From NCBI GenBank assembly GCA_000231825.2, contig JH720309.1, positions 389,035-453,034 of the forward strand: 64,000 nucleotides of DNA. Reading direction: 5' to 3'. Both the position numbers and the translations under genes were made by a program. Of this stretch, positions 12,060 through 26,400 are shown one piece after another. This DNA comes from Tetrahymena elliotti 4EA (lineage: Eukaryota > Ciliophora > Oligohymenophorea > Hymenostomatida > Tetrahymenidae). Under the pieces are notes generated by a model. The model searched no databases. It had not been told where the DNA came from and was given only the letters and a program-made list of their open reading frames with translations. The stretch's first letter is position 1. Every line of letters starts with the position of its first letter.

Positions 12060-13870
12060 GAGTAGAAGAAATTCCATCTGATACGTTTAAAACAATACAA
12101 TTTATCTTTGCATTAAATTAATATAATAATAAAATAATAGATGAGCTAAGAAGATCAAAATAGTTAAAGTATTAATTCAATTAAATTACTTTAGCTTTAT
12201 ATAAAGGATTTAAAAAAAGCTTAAAAATTAAATATTAATTCTACCAAAATCCATCTTTACTTATAGTAAATACTTTGACATCAATTCAAAGATTAAATTT
12301 CTGATTCTTTTACATTAAAGATAAAAAAATTATGGATAAGCTTGCTTGAAGAATTTCTAACTAAGTTTGGTCTAATTTAAGGATCTAGTAAAGCTAAAAC
12401 TTGAGATGATGTAAGATTATTAATTTAAAATTTATGAGTAAAACTTTCTTTAATGGTTAAAATAGAAACTGCAAAATTTAAGGATAAAACTTAGAGTAAT
12501 TCATAAGTTCTCTTCATACCTGTTAGAACATAAAATATCTAAATTTAAATTTCTAGTAATGATTAAATTTTATAAATCTAAAAAATGCATTCACACAAAT
12601 TAAAAATAGATTTAGCTATCTTTAACAAAAAAACATCTTTTCTAATTTTTACAAAATGGAAAAATTAATATCTTTAAAAATTAATTTGAGGTAAATAACA
12701 TTTAATGAAATTATTTTTTATATTTCTTTATATAATTATTAGTAATTGCTATATCACTGATGATATATCTGAAATTATTTTAGAAGACATACTAAAGATA
12801 AAAAGTCTTAATAAATTAATAATTGACTTAAAGTAAATATTTATTTTTAATTCATTTAATATTTTCTTGAAATGAAGTCTGGTTTAATTTAAATGTGATT
12901 TTATATTCAAATAATATTTTCAAATCAATTTCATTAAATATGAGGACAAGATAGATAGATTTATGAAAAACATTTACTAAATTTCAAAGAGATCAAAAGT
13001 TTGTTTAGAAATTATTTAATTAATTTTATAAATAAAAAGGTAAAATAGATTAAAAAATGTTCCTAAAATATGCCAAATAAATAATAATTTAAAGAATTTC
13101 ACTCTAATATTAAGGTATTCTACAGAAATTGAATAATTTTTTATTTTATTTTCAATTAAAAAAGTTAAAATAGCATTAAGAATTAATAATAAAAATAAGT
13201 AGAACTTTGGAATTTGCCTAGTTTAGAGAGTCTTTCAGTACATTTAGAGTATTAAATTTCCAATAAAGTACTAATAAAGATAAAATCAATTATATTAAAA
13301 ATTAGTAATAATGAAATATTTGATGCCATGCCTGTATTTAAAAACTTTGAGATTTTGCTTAAATAATTATTGTTTTTTGAGATAGATCTTTGGTATTTTT
13401 TAAAATGTGATTAATTTAAAATATTAATCAATCATTTTTAATTTAAAATGAATTAATAGTTCAAATTAGTTTCAGGTATCTGCTATTTGCTCGTATTTAA
13501 AAAAGTTAGCATAGGCTAGGACAGTTTACATATATGTGTAAAGATTTAGAAAATTAAATTAAAAAAAATTTAAATTATCAACTTAATTATTAGGGAATCA
13601 TAAATTATTATTGGAGTAAAAAATATAATTAAATCTCTAAGAATCTTAGATTATTTAGAAAATTTTTACATTAATAGCACTAAAGAAATTTAAACAGAAA
13701 TATTTGATCTGAATTAATATAAAAATTTATTGTAAAAATGTAATATTTAGAAACTTATCAATTTAAACTGTTAAATTTCAATCCTCCAGAAAATAGTTTT
13801 TGATAAATATACACGTTCAAAACTAATATATTCTTCTTTATTTACATACTGGGATCTTTATTTAGACTGA
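12060..13870 (+). CDS. Leucine-rich-repeat-like protein, many small introns
   Basis: A plus-strand exon chain keeps a leucine-rich rhythm (for example NIKYLNLNF, MEKLISLKINL, LNKLIIDLNLVQF, NLPSLESLSVHL) when joined across introns at 12266-12291, 12388-12415, 12556-12609, 12691-12742, 12833-12877 and 13115-13164. All begin GT and end AG, all are needed to avoid TGA or keep frame, and two are only 26 and 28 bp. The last exon runs about 700 bases to TGA 13868-13870. LRR proteins usually bind other proteins; no enzyme domain was seen. The 5' end is unresolved: the first exon is open from about 12060, where an in-frame TGA precedes it and no ATG follows promptly. Repeats are degenerate, so a decaying gene is possible. 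Confidence 0.6.
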
Positions 13871-14667
13871 TAGAAAATTTTATTTATTATTAAAATAAAT
13901 CAAGTTAACTAAATTCATTTTGCTTGTTTGTTTTCGTTTTTGTAAATAAAATTAAAATTTTTTATTAGTCGCATTTAAATCAAAATAAAAAAAGCTTTGT
14001 TCCCTATTTTTTATTTTTTTATTAGTAGAAAAATTCGAGAACAAACAATTTGACTCAAATTTCCATTAATATTTTCTCTAGCACAACATTATATATGCGA
14101 GATATATTTTCTATAAAAAGAAATGATTAAAAAATAGTAAAAATTTAAAAATGTTAATCTTTTTTTAACTTTAAATATAATTGAATATTCCAAAGAAAAA
14201 GTTAATTAGCAAAATATTTATAAGATAAGTTGAAATAAATGCATTTTATCATCCCAATCTTCCATAGACCTTACATTCAAATTTAGTAATCTCTCAAATT
14301 TATTCCAAGCTACTTTACAATTGTTAGAATAGTAACTATTCAATTTATTAAGTATAAAATAATTAAACCTAAAATAGGCAAGAAAATTAAATTCTTTTGG
14401 AAACCAGAACACATTTTAAAAATAATAAATTCATTTTTTAGCAATAAACATTATTAATATCTTTTTACTAGCTACTTTAATTTTAAAGTGATAATAACTT
14501 AAATTAATTATTATAAATTCTTCTAGATTTGTTTAATTTGCTCCTGATCATAAATTTTCTACTTATAAAATAGGAAAACCTTTTGTTAACATAGAGCTTC
14601 TCAAGATAAATACATTTATTTTATTAGAATAAACTTTATAAATAACAAAGAATTGATTTTAAACAAA
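13871..14667. other. Intergenic spacer
   Basis: AT-rich. A minus-strand frame at 14218-14412 has fairly balanced composition but no motif, intron border or homologue in the window, so it is not called as a gene. Confidence 0.4.
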
Positions 14668-16659
14668 ATGGAAAAAGATAATCAAGCTCATAATTCAACT
14701 TAAATAACTTAATAAGAAGAATAGGAATCTGAAAAAACATTATTGATTCTACTTTTTTCAGAATTTTAGCCCATACACAATGGACATCTTAAAATGATGG
14801 ATTTAGCAAAGCAATTTTTAGAGAGTTAATTTAAAAATTTAAATGTAAAAATCCAAGGGTAACTTGTACCTTACAATAAAAATTAGCTTCATTTTTAGTA
14901 TTTAGATGATGATTTTAGGCTTAGAATGCTATCTATTGCAATTAAATAATCAAATTGGATAAGCTTAAATGATTCTTTAATTGAAAAAAAGGTAAAGAAT
15001 CAAAAAGATTTAATAGAGTAGTGCACTAAAAAATAAGGAAAATCTAAAACCCTTGAAGTTTTTTAAGTAATGAGTATTGATAAATACAAGCAAATCTAAA
15101 AACAGATTGATAACTATTCTGATTAAAACATCATTTTTATAGATTATAGATTCACTTTTGAAGATGATAAATTGGAAAACATTAAATAAGAAATTTAATC
15201 TTAATCAAAATTTCATTTCATAAAAGATAACTCCTTTGACTCTGATATTCATTCATCAGTGATAAGAGATGTTTATGAAGGAGGCTATGATATTTCTCTC
15301 TATGTTTGCCCAGATATTCTCAAGTTTCATAAATCACAAAATGTAAAATATAAGAAGGCACTCACTTTAACTAAGGAGAATTAAAAGCTTTCTAAAACCT
15401 AATAAAAATTAAAAGAAATGAAAGTTAAGTAGAGTGATAAAAAAGATAAATAGGAAAAGGGTTAAAAATTAACATCAAAACCACAAGTGAAAAAAATTAA
15501 TCTTAAAGATTTTATTGATTTTGATTTCACCTTTATTGATTCTAAAAATTTAAGTGGGTTTAATGATATGCATAAGCCTTAAAGTGCTGAAAGAGAAGAC
15601 AAAAAGATTAAAGTAAAGCAATCATTATATAAAACCTTTTTTATTTTACTTATTTAAATGTGATTAACTAAAAATTTACATCCATCTAATTTATATATTA
15701 TAATAATTCTTTTATTAAAATAATATTTAAATTTTAATAAATATAAGGATGGAAATCAAAATGAAAATGAAGAAGATATTTCTGAAGAAAGTAAATAATA
15801 AACAGCAGAAAAAAATAAAGACTATCTTGGAAGTGGACTCTAAGCAAGAGTTTAAAGCATGAAATATTTTATAGAAGAAAAAGACTAAGAAATAGAAGTT
15901 GCTGTTAAAATGGTCAAATTCAATAATTAAGTTTCCAGGAGGTAAGCTACTTTTTATAGAGATCTAAGAGGTGTATAGAGATGCAATGGCCATCCTAATG
16001 TTGTTTAAGTATTAGGAGCAGGCAATATTATGGATATTGGTTATATTGTACTAGAAAGATGTACCAAAGTTAAGTTTAAAAATTGGATTTCTAAATACTC
16101 AGGTTTGTAGCTTTTATCTAATTATAATTTTATGTAGCTAATTACTGATTTATCAAGTGGTTGTGAACATATGTCAAAAATGGGAATTTTACATAGAGAT
16201 CTATAAATCAATAACATTCTAATCAAACTAAAAGGAGAAGATTAGAATTTAGAAAATTTTGAAATCGAAGATGTTGTACAACTTAAACTAAGTGATTTTG
16301 GAGTAAGTGCTATTGAAGAAGATAAATAAAATATTGTAAAAGGTAGTACAAGGCACTATTCTCCAGAAACTATTGAAGATAAAGTTAATTACACTGATAA
16401 AGCAGATGTATTTTCGTTCGGTGCCCTTATTTATGAAATATTCTATAAATATTGGGTTTTCCCAGATTGTACTGTTCAGGAAAGCTCATTAAAGACAAAA
16501 TCTGGGGAGTTTTCTCCATTTGATGATATTATACCATCACGAATCAAGGAAATAATCATGCTAACATGGAAATTTGACCCAAAAGAAAGAATAAGTTTCT
16601 CTAATCTAACACAGCTCCTTTAACAATACACAAATACCTTAAAAATTAGTAATAACTGA
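14668..16659 (+). CDS. NMN adenylyltransferase-like / protein kinase fusion protein
   Basis: Two exons, 14668-15612 and 15748-16659, joined in phase 0 across a GT...AG intron, give 618 residues. Residues about 25-240 resemble NMNAT of NAD synthesis: the nucleotide-binding HxGH motif (IHNGHLKM), an R-x-R-M-x3-A segment (FRLRMLSIAIKQSNW), and IHSSVIRDVYEGG in place of the ISSTxxR motif, followed by a VCPDILKFH tail. The conserved VDxWE of true NMNATs is not evident. After a Lys/Gln-rich linker, residues about 335-610 form a protein kinase: YLGSG loop, VAVKMVK lysine, HRDLQINNIL catalytic loop, DFG, SPE, and a final W-x-x-DP-x-x-R. All key kinase residues are present. The kinase is probably active; the adenylyltransferase may be enzyme or sensor. 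The fusion is unusual. Confidence 0.87.
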
Positions 16660-18135
16660 TTGTAAACAAAGCAGATTTTTATTTTTTTTTCAACCAACTA
16701 AAGAATAATAATCATAGTCATCTATTTCAATTTTTTATTTTTAATAAGTTTTTTCAAATTAGATTAATTTAATTGTATGGATTTTTACATTTGATAAAAT
16801 GTAACACTTCAAATAAATAAGTAAAGAAAACTCAAATCTGTAAAATTAACTTTAAAAAAGATTTTTAGTTAAATATCTCTTATTTTTTATGTATTTTAAC
16901 TCTAAAATCAATAAATAAATTTTTTTAAATTGTTAATTATTTTTTGTCTATTTTCTTAGATTGAAATCTTATATTCCTTTAATTTTTACAAAACTGTCCT
17001 TTCTTGCAGAAAAACATTAAATGGAATAATTAAAAATAGAACATACATACTCTCAAATGATTATGAATAAAAACAAAAATGTTAATTTGAAAGGGAGGTT
17101 TGTTTGTCTTTTCAAACTTTGCAAACAATTAAAATTATTTATACTATATTGATTTCTATCTAAGCTTAATTTTAATTTTCAAAAACTAACAAAATTCCTT
17201 ATTACCCATCTCACCTTGGAAATTCTTTAATTCTTCAAAATTTTTAGAAACATTATTGAAGGATTAATATTTTTTTCTTTACTTTTTGAATAATTTTAAA
17301 AGTATCAGTTTTTCAAGTTTGCAAAATTGCTTTCTCTTTAAATATCGTGCAACCTGTTTGAAAAAAATTTACTGGATTTGATTATAATTAGAGAAGTAAC
17401 CAAAAACTTTTTATAAAAGAGTTGGTCAACAAATAATACAGTTACTTTTGAAATTATTTGATTTTATCTATTCTTAATATTACTACAACATAAAATAGAT
17501 CTTTGATTAAAGTAGAAAGAAGCTTGAAAAATATCTTTCAACTAATAAAATATTGCATTTGACATAAAATATGGTCAAAGGTGGGAATTCTTAAAAAAAT
17601 CTTTGGGAAGTATTTATTTCTATTCTTGTAAATATTTAATTTGCCAAACTCTGTAAAAAATTTAAAGTAAAAGTTTTTTTTGTTTTTTTGTAAAAAAAAA
17701 ACATAAATTTGAATAGAAATTAAAAAATCGAAGATTAGAATTATTTTAATTTATTTTTGTATTTTAATCATAAACAATTCAAAATAGATCAATAGTTATT
17801 AAAAATCTAATATGAATTATATATTTTAAATCAAGTGAGTTTATTTTATTCTCAAAAATAATATTATTTAAATCAATATCTTACTTTTGGGTTGTCTTTG
17901 CTTTATAAGTAAGTTGAAGGAGCATATTTAATGATTTTGATATAAAATAATTCTTAAAATAGATTAAATTTAACAAAATTTCAAGTTACTTATTTTCTTT
18001 TCATTTCACTAGCGTTAGTAAATTATTATTTCTGAGCACTTTTATGGTAAAATTTTTCATTTTTAAATGTAAAAATATTGATAAATATAATTAATATTTA
18101 AACTATTGAATCTGAAAAACTAAAAATAAATTAAA
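16660..18135. other. Intergenic spacer
   Basis: Long AT-rich spacer with poly-A/T runs. No coding, RNA or repeat feature recognised on either strand. Confidence 0.5.
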
Positions 18136-19260
18136 ATGATTGAAAGTAGCATAAAATTCACAATTAGAAACAACATTCTCTTTTTAGCTGAAACAAATTA
18201 AAAAAGTTAAGATGGACAAAGAAATATCTTAAATAAATGGTTTCAAGATTCTGTAAAGAATTATATATTTGAATAAATAGCATGCCCCTTGATAGGTAAA
18301 TAGCTTTAGTGTGAAAATTATGTAAAACTTAAAGATTTCATCCACAGTAATATTGATAAATCTAAACCAAAATATATGAGCATAATTGACTAATACTTTC
18401 ATTACATCAAAAAATATAATCAAAGAGAGCTTTTTGTTCAAAAGCTGAGAGAAAATATTTAAAATGCTACTGATGTATAGCAGTAATGCAATCTCCTTAA
18501 AAATTGCAGAGCTTAAAAGGATATTCGCAAATAATTTGTATGCTATCTCATACTAAATTTCTTTGAGTTGCATGAAAGATGCGAAATTCCTTCATTCTAT
18601 GAATTATGGAATATCTGCTTTCCAGAAGTAAAATAGATTAAAAAAAAACTCTCAAAATTTGATAAAAAAAAGGAAAATGGTACTGAAACAAATAAGTCTG
18701 TTTAGGATTGCTAATCTTCTCACTCTTGTAAATAATCAGTTTATAAAAGAGCTTTGGCCAATCCAAAAAATTAGAGTGAGTAATTAAGTTAAGAATATAA
18801 TTTTGATAATTCTTCTATTGTAAACCCCTCTGTCAGTTTTTTAAATAGCCTTGATAGCTAAAATGTAAAAACAATTCAAGTCATTCTAAAAAAGCATTCA
18901 GATTCTATTATTTATAAATAGAAGAAAGAAATAAATAATGGAATTATTTCAGAAGATGATGACAGTGAATAAGAAAATTTAGCAAATTTTTTTAATGAAA
19001 ATGCTTAACATTAGCATTTGTGTTTCAAAGAAAAATCTTCTTGTAACTTGTAAAGTGAAAGTGAAAAATAAAATAAAGAAGAATATGACTAAATCTATGA
19101 GGAATAAGATTAACTTCACTTTTGTTATAAACACTATGAATGCAATACTTCTTAAATAGAAAAATAATAAATATTAGATTTAAATAAATAAATTAATCAA
19201 CCAATTAATTGTCTTGAGAATTAAAAAAACTGTATCTCCCCCATTTATATTTAACTTTGA
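18136..19260 (+). CDS. Family W protein, copy W1 (unknown function)
   Basis: Single open frame of 374 codons; an in-frame TGA about 24 bases upstream supports this ATG. The core (residues about 28-175) is shared with W2, W3, W4 and W5: NKWFQDSVKNYIFEQIA, then KDFIHSNIDKSKPKYMSII, then IRKQFVCYLILNFFE, then PSFYELWNICFPE and a KKKLSKFDKK segment. The tail is Ser/Gln/Asn-rich and acidic (IISEDDDSEQ). No signal peptide, membrane helix or catalytic motif was seen, and I do not recognise the family. The strongly conserved aromatic and basic positions suggest a folded helical domain. It lacks the extra N-terminal part found in W3 and W5. First member of the interleaved W/channel array. Confidence 0.85.
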
Positions 19261-21726
19261 CTTTTATTTAAAACTGATTTTCTTTCTATTGAATGAATAA
19301 TAGAATAAAAATTTTCCCTTCTTTTGATACTATTTAATATTAATTTATTATATTATTTCTCAACAAATATGGAAGTAAAAAATGTATTATGTTTATGAAA
19401 TTTTAAATATGAAACACTTATTTGTAAAAATTGTATTGCAATAACAAAAAATACAAAGTAAATTAATAATTAACCACTACTCAATTAAATCATTAACAGC
19501 AACTCATCTCATTAGAATAGATAGAATTTTTTTAAATAAGTTTTTTAATGAATTTACCCTCTTAATCTCTGTGTAATCAGATAAAAAAGAATATAATAAT
19601 CTTTATTTTCTAATTAATAAAATACTGAAAAAAAGATCATTAAAAATATGATAATACGGAGATTTATATTAATAATACAATAGAAATAAAATCAATTTTT
19701 TAGCTATTATAGTAGTTTGTCATCAAGAACTTAATCAAGTTACTTTATTTAATTTTGTGAAGAAAAAAAAAAAATTAAAATAAAAATACAGAAAAAGTGC
19801 AAATATATTTTTAAAATAACTTAAAATGTAAAAATCATAGTAATTAGTTTATCAAGTATTCAAATTTATTGATTATCAAGATTCTTTGGATTATTTCTAA
19901 ATTTGATAAAAATGTGTAAAAAGCAATATAAACCACATATTAATTATTTGAAAACAAAAAAATAAACTTTCTCAATTTCTTAAATAAATTACATGATTAT
20001 TTTATTTCTGTATGTAAATTAAAAAAAGATATGGTAATAATTATGATTTTCTTATTGTACGTTTATAATCTAATTTAATAAATTATAAATCAAATAGCAT
20101 TTTTAAATAAATCCTATAAATGCTAAAGCCCTTCAAGATCTCATAATTATTAAAATTTAAAATTATTTTTAAATAGAAAAATATTTTAGAAATAGCCTAA
20201 GACAGTAAATAATAGGAAATTCTACTCTCATACTTAAAAAACATTAGTAAATCCTAAATTATAAAGCTTTCTTATAAATTTAAAAATATCTGTCATATTT
20301 ATTTTTGAAGAGATAATCTTTTATGACTATGAATGAGCCTAGATTTTATAAGAAATTCTTATTTCTTTTAAATCTCGTTTTTTTTTGCATCAAATAACTG
20401 AAAAATTTTTTACTAAATTGATTAAAAAATTCTATTAATTCATTTAGCATATCTTAGAAATTCAGTTAGTTTCCTAAAAAATTAATTTTTAACTGTTGTA
20501 AATAAAAAATTAGCAAAAGAAAATTAAAAATCCATTTACAAACAATTAGCAATTTACTTGCCAGCCTACAAATAGAGATTTTTACTCATATCTTTTATGG
20601 ATCCTTTGTTTTTAAATCAGGTTTTTTAGAAAGAAGTTCTTTTTGATAAAGATTGATTTATTGAGAGATTGATATTATTGGAAATCTAGAACACAAAAGC
20701 TTGAATACATTTAAAAATAATGGAAATATTGATTAACTCTTCTTTTTTTTGATTTGATCATATATTAAGTTTTTTTGGTTTTTCTAAATGAATATCTTTT
20801 TTATTACACTAATTAACACGCTTTTTTTGGATATTTAAAATCTATCAATCGAAACAATAGATTATTTACTTTTAAGCCCAAATCAAACAATAAGATTCAA
20901 AAAGACTTTCACTTTTTATTAAAAATAATATAATATTACTAGGTGATTTATACTTTTTAAATTCAAATGCCTGTTAAATTTTTCTATGTTTTAAAGCTTT
21001 TTTAAGTTAAATTAATGAATATCTCAGAAGAATCTCTATTATTTATTTATAATTTATAGAGGCTAGATAAAAGCAATCAAACAAACAAAAATACTTACAT
21101 ATTTCTAGAATTCTAATAAAATATAGGGGGAAAAAACTAATTAATTTGATGTATCCATATGAAAAATATATTATTTTAGCTTTTTGTTTTTCTAATCATA
21201 ATAAATGAATAATTAAATCTAAATTCTGTATGGGAGAAAAATTAAGATTACACATATTTCTGTTCTTTAACTTAATTAACTATTAATAATGCACTTTTCT
21301 TCTATTGTCTTCCATTCAAATATTTTGTCAGATTAAATTAGTGACTGAATTCAGTGAATTAATTTGATTGAATTGATAGTTTGAGTGTTTTGTTTATTGT
21401 TAACGTTAATTTAAAAAACAATTATCTCCAACTTTTGATAGAGCATAAATTCATTTTACAAGAATTCCAAGTATATATATCATTAGAGATTTTGTTCACA
21501 CTTTAAATATTTTCGAAGCAAAAATAGCTATTCATTCATCTTACTTGTTTAAAGAACTATGATAGAAAGACAATTTTATGAAAGTCTTTATTTTCGAATT
21601 TATTTATTTATATTTCTTACTTCTTCTAATTTTCTTTAAAGATCAATAAGAAAGATATAATGAATTTCAAAATTATTAAATTAAATAATTAAAAAGCTAA
21701 AAAAGTAATTTAATAATTTCTATAAA
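19261..21726. other. Intergenic spacer
   Basis: About 2.5 kb of AT-rich DNA between W1 and W2. No exon with family W or channel similarity was found and no structured element was recognised. Confidence 0.5.
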
Positions 21727-22812
21727 ATGACAGAGCTTAATAATAAATAATTTATCATTATGAATAACGCTCTTTTACTGGCTCAATTAAACTATAAGAG
21801 TAAAGAAGGCTAGAGGAATCTTTTAAACAAATGGTTTTAAGACTCAGTGAAAAACTATATCTTTGAACAAATAGCAGCTCCATTAATTGCCAACTTTCTT
21901 AAGTGTAGTTCTTAGGTTGAAGTAAAAGCTTTCATTCACAAAAATATTGATAAATCCAAACCTAAGTATATGAGTATTATTGATTAATATTTCTTTTATA
22001 TCAATAAATACAATTAAAGAGATCTTTTTATCTAAAGACTGAATGCTGTTTTATTAGATCCTTTAGACATTTCATAAAACTAACCACAACTGAGCTTTAC
22101 TGTTGAAAAAACCATCCGTAAATAACTAGTATGCTATCTAATCCTACATTTCTTTCTATCTTATGGCTAAATTTAGGTACCCTCATTTTATGAATTATGG
22201 AATCTATGCTTCCCTGAAGAAATTTAAAAGAAAAAAAGACTTACCAAATTTGATAAAAAAAATAATCCTCTATCTTAAAAGGATGTGTTTAAGAACGAAT
22301 CTTCTATTAATAGCTTTACTGGCCTTTCTAATATTAATTAGTTTGCTTACAACTAAGAAGAGTCTTAAAAAGTTTCTTCTATTTTTTTAGGGTAAAGCAT
22401 AATCTGCTAATTTGATTCATAGTAGATTGATTGTTAATCATAGTAAAGTGAGAATTTAGTCATACCAACTTAAAAAAAATAAATTAACAATGGAATAATT
22501 GCTGAAGATGATTTTGAAGAAGACTTTTCAGACGTAGAAATAATCAAATACTCTCAAAAAAGTAGCTCTATCTAATCATCCACACCTATAGAAGAACCTT
22601 ATTACCAATAAAACTTTAAATCACAATGCTAATATGAGTAAAAAACAGTAGAAACATTTTCATATTATTTTTCTTAATAAAGCTAAAATCAGTTTATTTA
22701 TTCAGATCTGTATATTTAGTTACCATTTGATAAATTCTAATTAAATTAGTATTAATTCATTTCAAATGAAATAAACTACTAAATCAACTCAGACTTTTAC
22801 AATTCCCATTGA
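21727..22812 (+). CDS. Family W protein, copy W2 (unknown function)
   Basis: Single open frame of 361 codons from ATG 21727 to TGA 22810-22812. The W core is complete: RNLLNKWFQDSVKNYIFEQI, FIHKNIDKSKPKYMSIIDQY, KTIRKQLVCYLILHFF, VPSFYELWNLCFPEE, KKKRLTKFDKK. The tail repeats the W1 theme, INNGIIAEDDFEEDF, followed by Gln/Tyr-rich sequence. It is closest to W1 and, like it, lacks the N-terminal extension of W3 and W5. It lies about 620 bases upstream of channel copy A on the same strand. Function unknown; no membrane segment or enzyme motif visible. Confidence 0.87.
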
Positions 22813-23430
22813 ATCAACATCTTAAGCCAATCTTTTAAAGAGTTCCCCTTTTCTTATCACTATTCCAACTTTATATATCTAAAAAAATTATTAAAATTCT
22901 TAACTACTTTTATTATCATATTTATAAAAAATATATATTTATTTTAGTATTTCTAATTTATATCTTTCATTTTTTCTCACAATAATTTTTCATTAATTCA
23001 AATTTTTTATCCAATTTCTTTTACCTCATTATCTAGTTCATTATTTAATGCTAAATGCTAGCTGAAAGAATATTTGTTGTAAAAAATAAAAAATTAAAAA
23101 ATTAAAAATTTTGAAAATTTATTTTATTTATTCTGAAATAATCAAGTAGAAAATAAATTTTAAATCATTCAAATAAAAATAAATATAATAAAAACATTTT
23201 TTATTTTAATTCAAATGTTTTTGTTTTACATAATTTTTAATCATTTATTATACATAGCAAAAATTGTATTAGAAACTTTTTTACAAAAATAAATTTTGTA
23301 ATTAATTTTTTAAATAGTAGGATAAAAAAACCCCAAAGCACTACTCAATTTCGAAATAGATAAAAGTAAATAACACCTATTTAAAGATATAAAATTCATC
23401 TTACAATTTATTGAATTGTATAAGAAAGAA
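22813..23430. other. Intergenic spacer
   Basis: AT-rich spacer between W2 and channel copy A; presumed 3' and 5' untranslated regions and promoter. Nothing else seen. Confidence 0.5.
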
Positions 23431-26400
23431 ATGTCTATTTTAGATATACATATCATAGAAACTCGCCATCAGTAAGGTGAAGCTATTAAATCTAAAGATA
23501 TGGAAGTATTAAGAAGAAAGAAGTTTTAGGAAGATGACTCTCTATGGAATGAAACATAGCTGACTATTAATGGCTTTGAAGAGAATAAATTTAACTTAAG
23601 TTAAAATGAAAGTATGCTTTAATCTTAGAATCATAGCACTAAGCAGAAGTATTAGAACTAGAGTGTAGTAAATATCAATAGATTAAGAAGTTTAAAAAAG
23701 TAGAGTTTTAGTAGAAGTAAAATAATAGATGTAGAGTAATCAAATAAAAGTGAAATTTAAAATTCAAACTAACTATGCAATAATATATTATCAAACTATT
23801 GTTCAAACTATTGGTAGAATACAGGAAGATTAAACACCATTAAAATTAATACATTATTTAATTCCAATCCAATATTTTTTAAAAATTTAACTATGCTCAC
23901 TAAAATTAAGTTAAAAATGAGGCACTTCTACAAAAATTATACAAGTATATAAAGGTCACGTTTCTTAAATAAGAGTATACGATTAATGATAAATGACTTA
24001 AGTGATATTATTGCTACTAATGAAGGGTATTTTAAAAATTGGTTTACAAGTCTTAAAAAATACTCTATTATTAGGCTTAAGATTCCTCTTTTTAAACTTT
24101 CCAGTAAGATTGGGTTTTATACAAAATTAATAATAGCCTTGATCAATATTATTTACTTATTTTTATTCTCGATTTTTATTGTATTTTAAGTGAAGGATAG
24201 TTTCTCTTAAATAATAAGTTTACTTATTATCTATGTATGGATCATTGATTTTTTGTTTAACTTAAATTGTTAAGTCTATTCTGATAATGATATTATATCA
24301 AATTAATCTTAAGCAAGACTAACTTATCTAAAAAACAAATTTATATTTGATTTTCTGCCCTTCCTTCTGAATTCTTAACTTAATAGTTCATCTCTATTTC
24401 TTTAATTATTTTAGTTTCTTAAACTATTTAACATCCTTTAAGATTTGAAGTACATTTAACTGTAGCTTTGTATGAGAGTTAAAAAACATTTTATTATTTA
24501 ACTTATAAACCTCATTTTCAGCTTATTCTTCATAGGTCATATCATAGCTTGTATGTGGTATATAATAGGATATATTGAGGCTAACTACTTTAATGATTAA
24601 AATTCATGGATTCTTTAAAGTTAGTATTAAAATTAAGCTTGGTGGTAAATGTATTTTTAGTCACTTTATTGGTCTCTTACTTTGATGTCTACTGGTTCAA
24701 ATAGTTGTTTTGCTGATTTAGAGATAATGTTCACAACAATAATATTATTATTTACTAGCATATTTTTTGGATATGTCGTTACAGTTATTGGAGATATTTT
24801 GTCAGAAATGAATACAAAATAGCTTTAAGAAAAGTAAGATACTAATACAATAAATAAATATATGCGCTAAAACTGGATTCCAAAGTAAAAAAAATTAATT
24901 TAATTACAATTAAAATGATTACCATAATTTCTTTTTAAAGTGCCCTTTCAGTTTCATTTAATCATTATTTTACAAATTAATATAGTTAATTATTTTAAAA
25001 TTTTTTTGAATTTGTGAAATACTTAGATAAAATCTAAAGTACATTAATTTTAAATTGATTTTACTAATTTTTAAATATTTTAATAAGAATTATTTTTTTA
25101 TTTTAAATTTAATAGGGAGCTTTAGGCTAAAGTTAATTTATATTTATAATAGTATTATTAAAATAATTTTTTGGATGAGTAGTTGAAGAAAGAATTAGTA
25201 CTTAGTAAGTTACCTATTGATTTATTAGAAAACTTAAAGAGAGAATAATTTAAAGGTTTTGTAACATAATTAGATTCCATATTTAATAAGAAACTAAGCC
25301 TTTAAACTTTACAAGAGCTATGCTCATGTATGCAAGAAGAATTCTTCTTACCTAATTAAACTCTAAATTTAAATAGAGATTAGTCATTACATTTTATCAT
25401 AAAAGGATAACGTAAATATATTTTAAAAATTGAAAGATTATTTACTGTTTTACATTTTTTAAGTGTAGGTATTTAAAAATGAAGTAAATTTCAATAGAAA
25501 TAAAAATGCAGGATAGAAGTTAAATATTGGAAATAGCATTGGTTTAGTAAATCTAATATCAGGAATATCATTAGATAATTATATTATATCAACTAAATTT
25601 ACTAAAACTGTGAAGATTAATAGAATTAGTTTCCTGTAAATCGTTTAAAAAAATGATTTAGAATATTAAAAATTTTGTGAAATGAAAGATAAAATACTGT
25701 TTAATTAAGAATCAAAAGATATCAATTTAGCATGTAGTCTTTGTAATTCTTATTCTCATTTAGAAAATAATTGCTATCTAATAAAATGTAACTAATCATT
25801 TTAAAACTAACAAAATAATAACCGACCTTAACAAAGAAAACAATTTGAAAGATAAATGAGTAAAAATATAAATCCTTTGCTAATTTAGCAAGTTGTAAGA
25901 GATAGAGCTAATTCTATTATTTATGATATCAAAAAATTAAAAGAAATAAATATTATTGAAATTCTAAATTTAACTTTAAGTGATACTGATGATACATTAT
26001 CTGATGATGAAATTTATAACATATACCAGCAACCTAAAAAGCAAGACACATTGAAAGATTAACTATAAAATACACTGAAAGATTAACAATAAAAAAGCAG
26101 TTCATGTTCATAAATTACTTTAAAATGTGGTGATTAGTACTCAAGAAGGCAAACACTATCATCTTTAAACATTAAAAAATAGTCAAAAGAGATTGATGTA
26201 AGAATTTCATCAAAGTTTAATTTAATTAGTGTTTTGTAAAAAATAGGCAATAGAGATATATTCTAAGCAAAAATCAGAAAATGAAAAAAAAAACTTTAAA
26301 GAAGACTCTGAAAAGTAAAGACTTTCAGAAGAAAGAAAAGACAGTTTTTAATGTATAAATAGTAGTAATAAATAGCTTTTTCCCACAACAAAAAAAAGCA

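Noticed and set aside
14218..14412. Minus-strand 64-codon frame with balanced composition
   Set aside because: No motif, paralogue, upstream signal or matched splice border; only TGA ends frames here, so chance frames are long.
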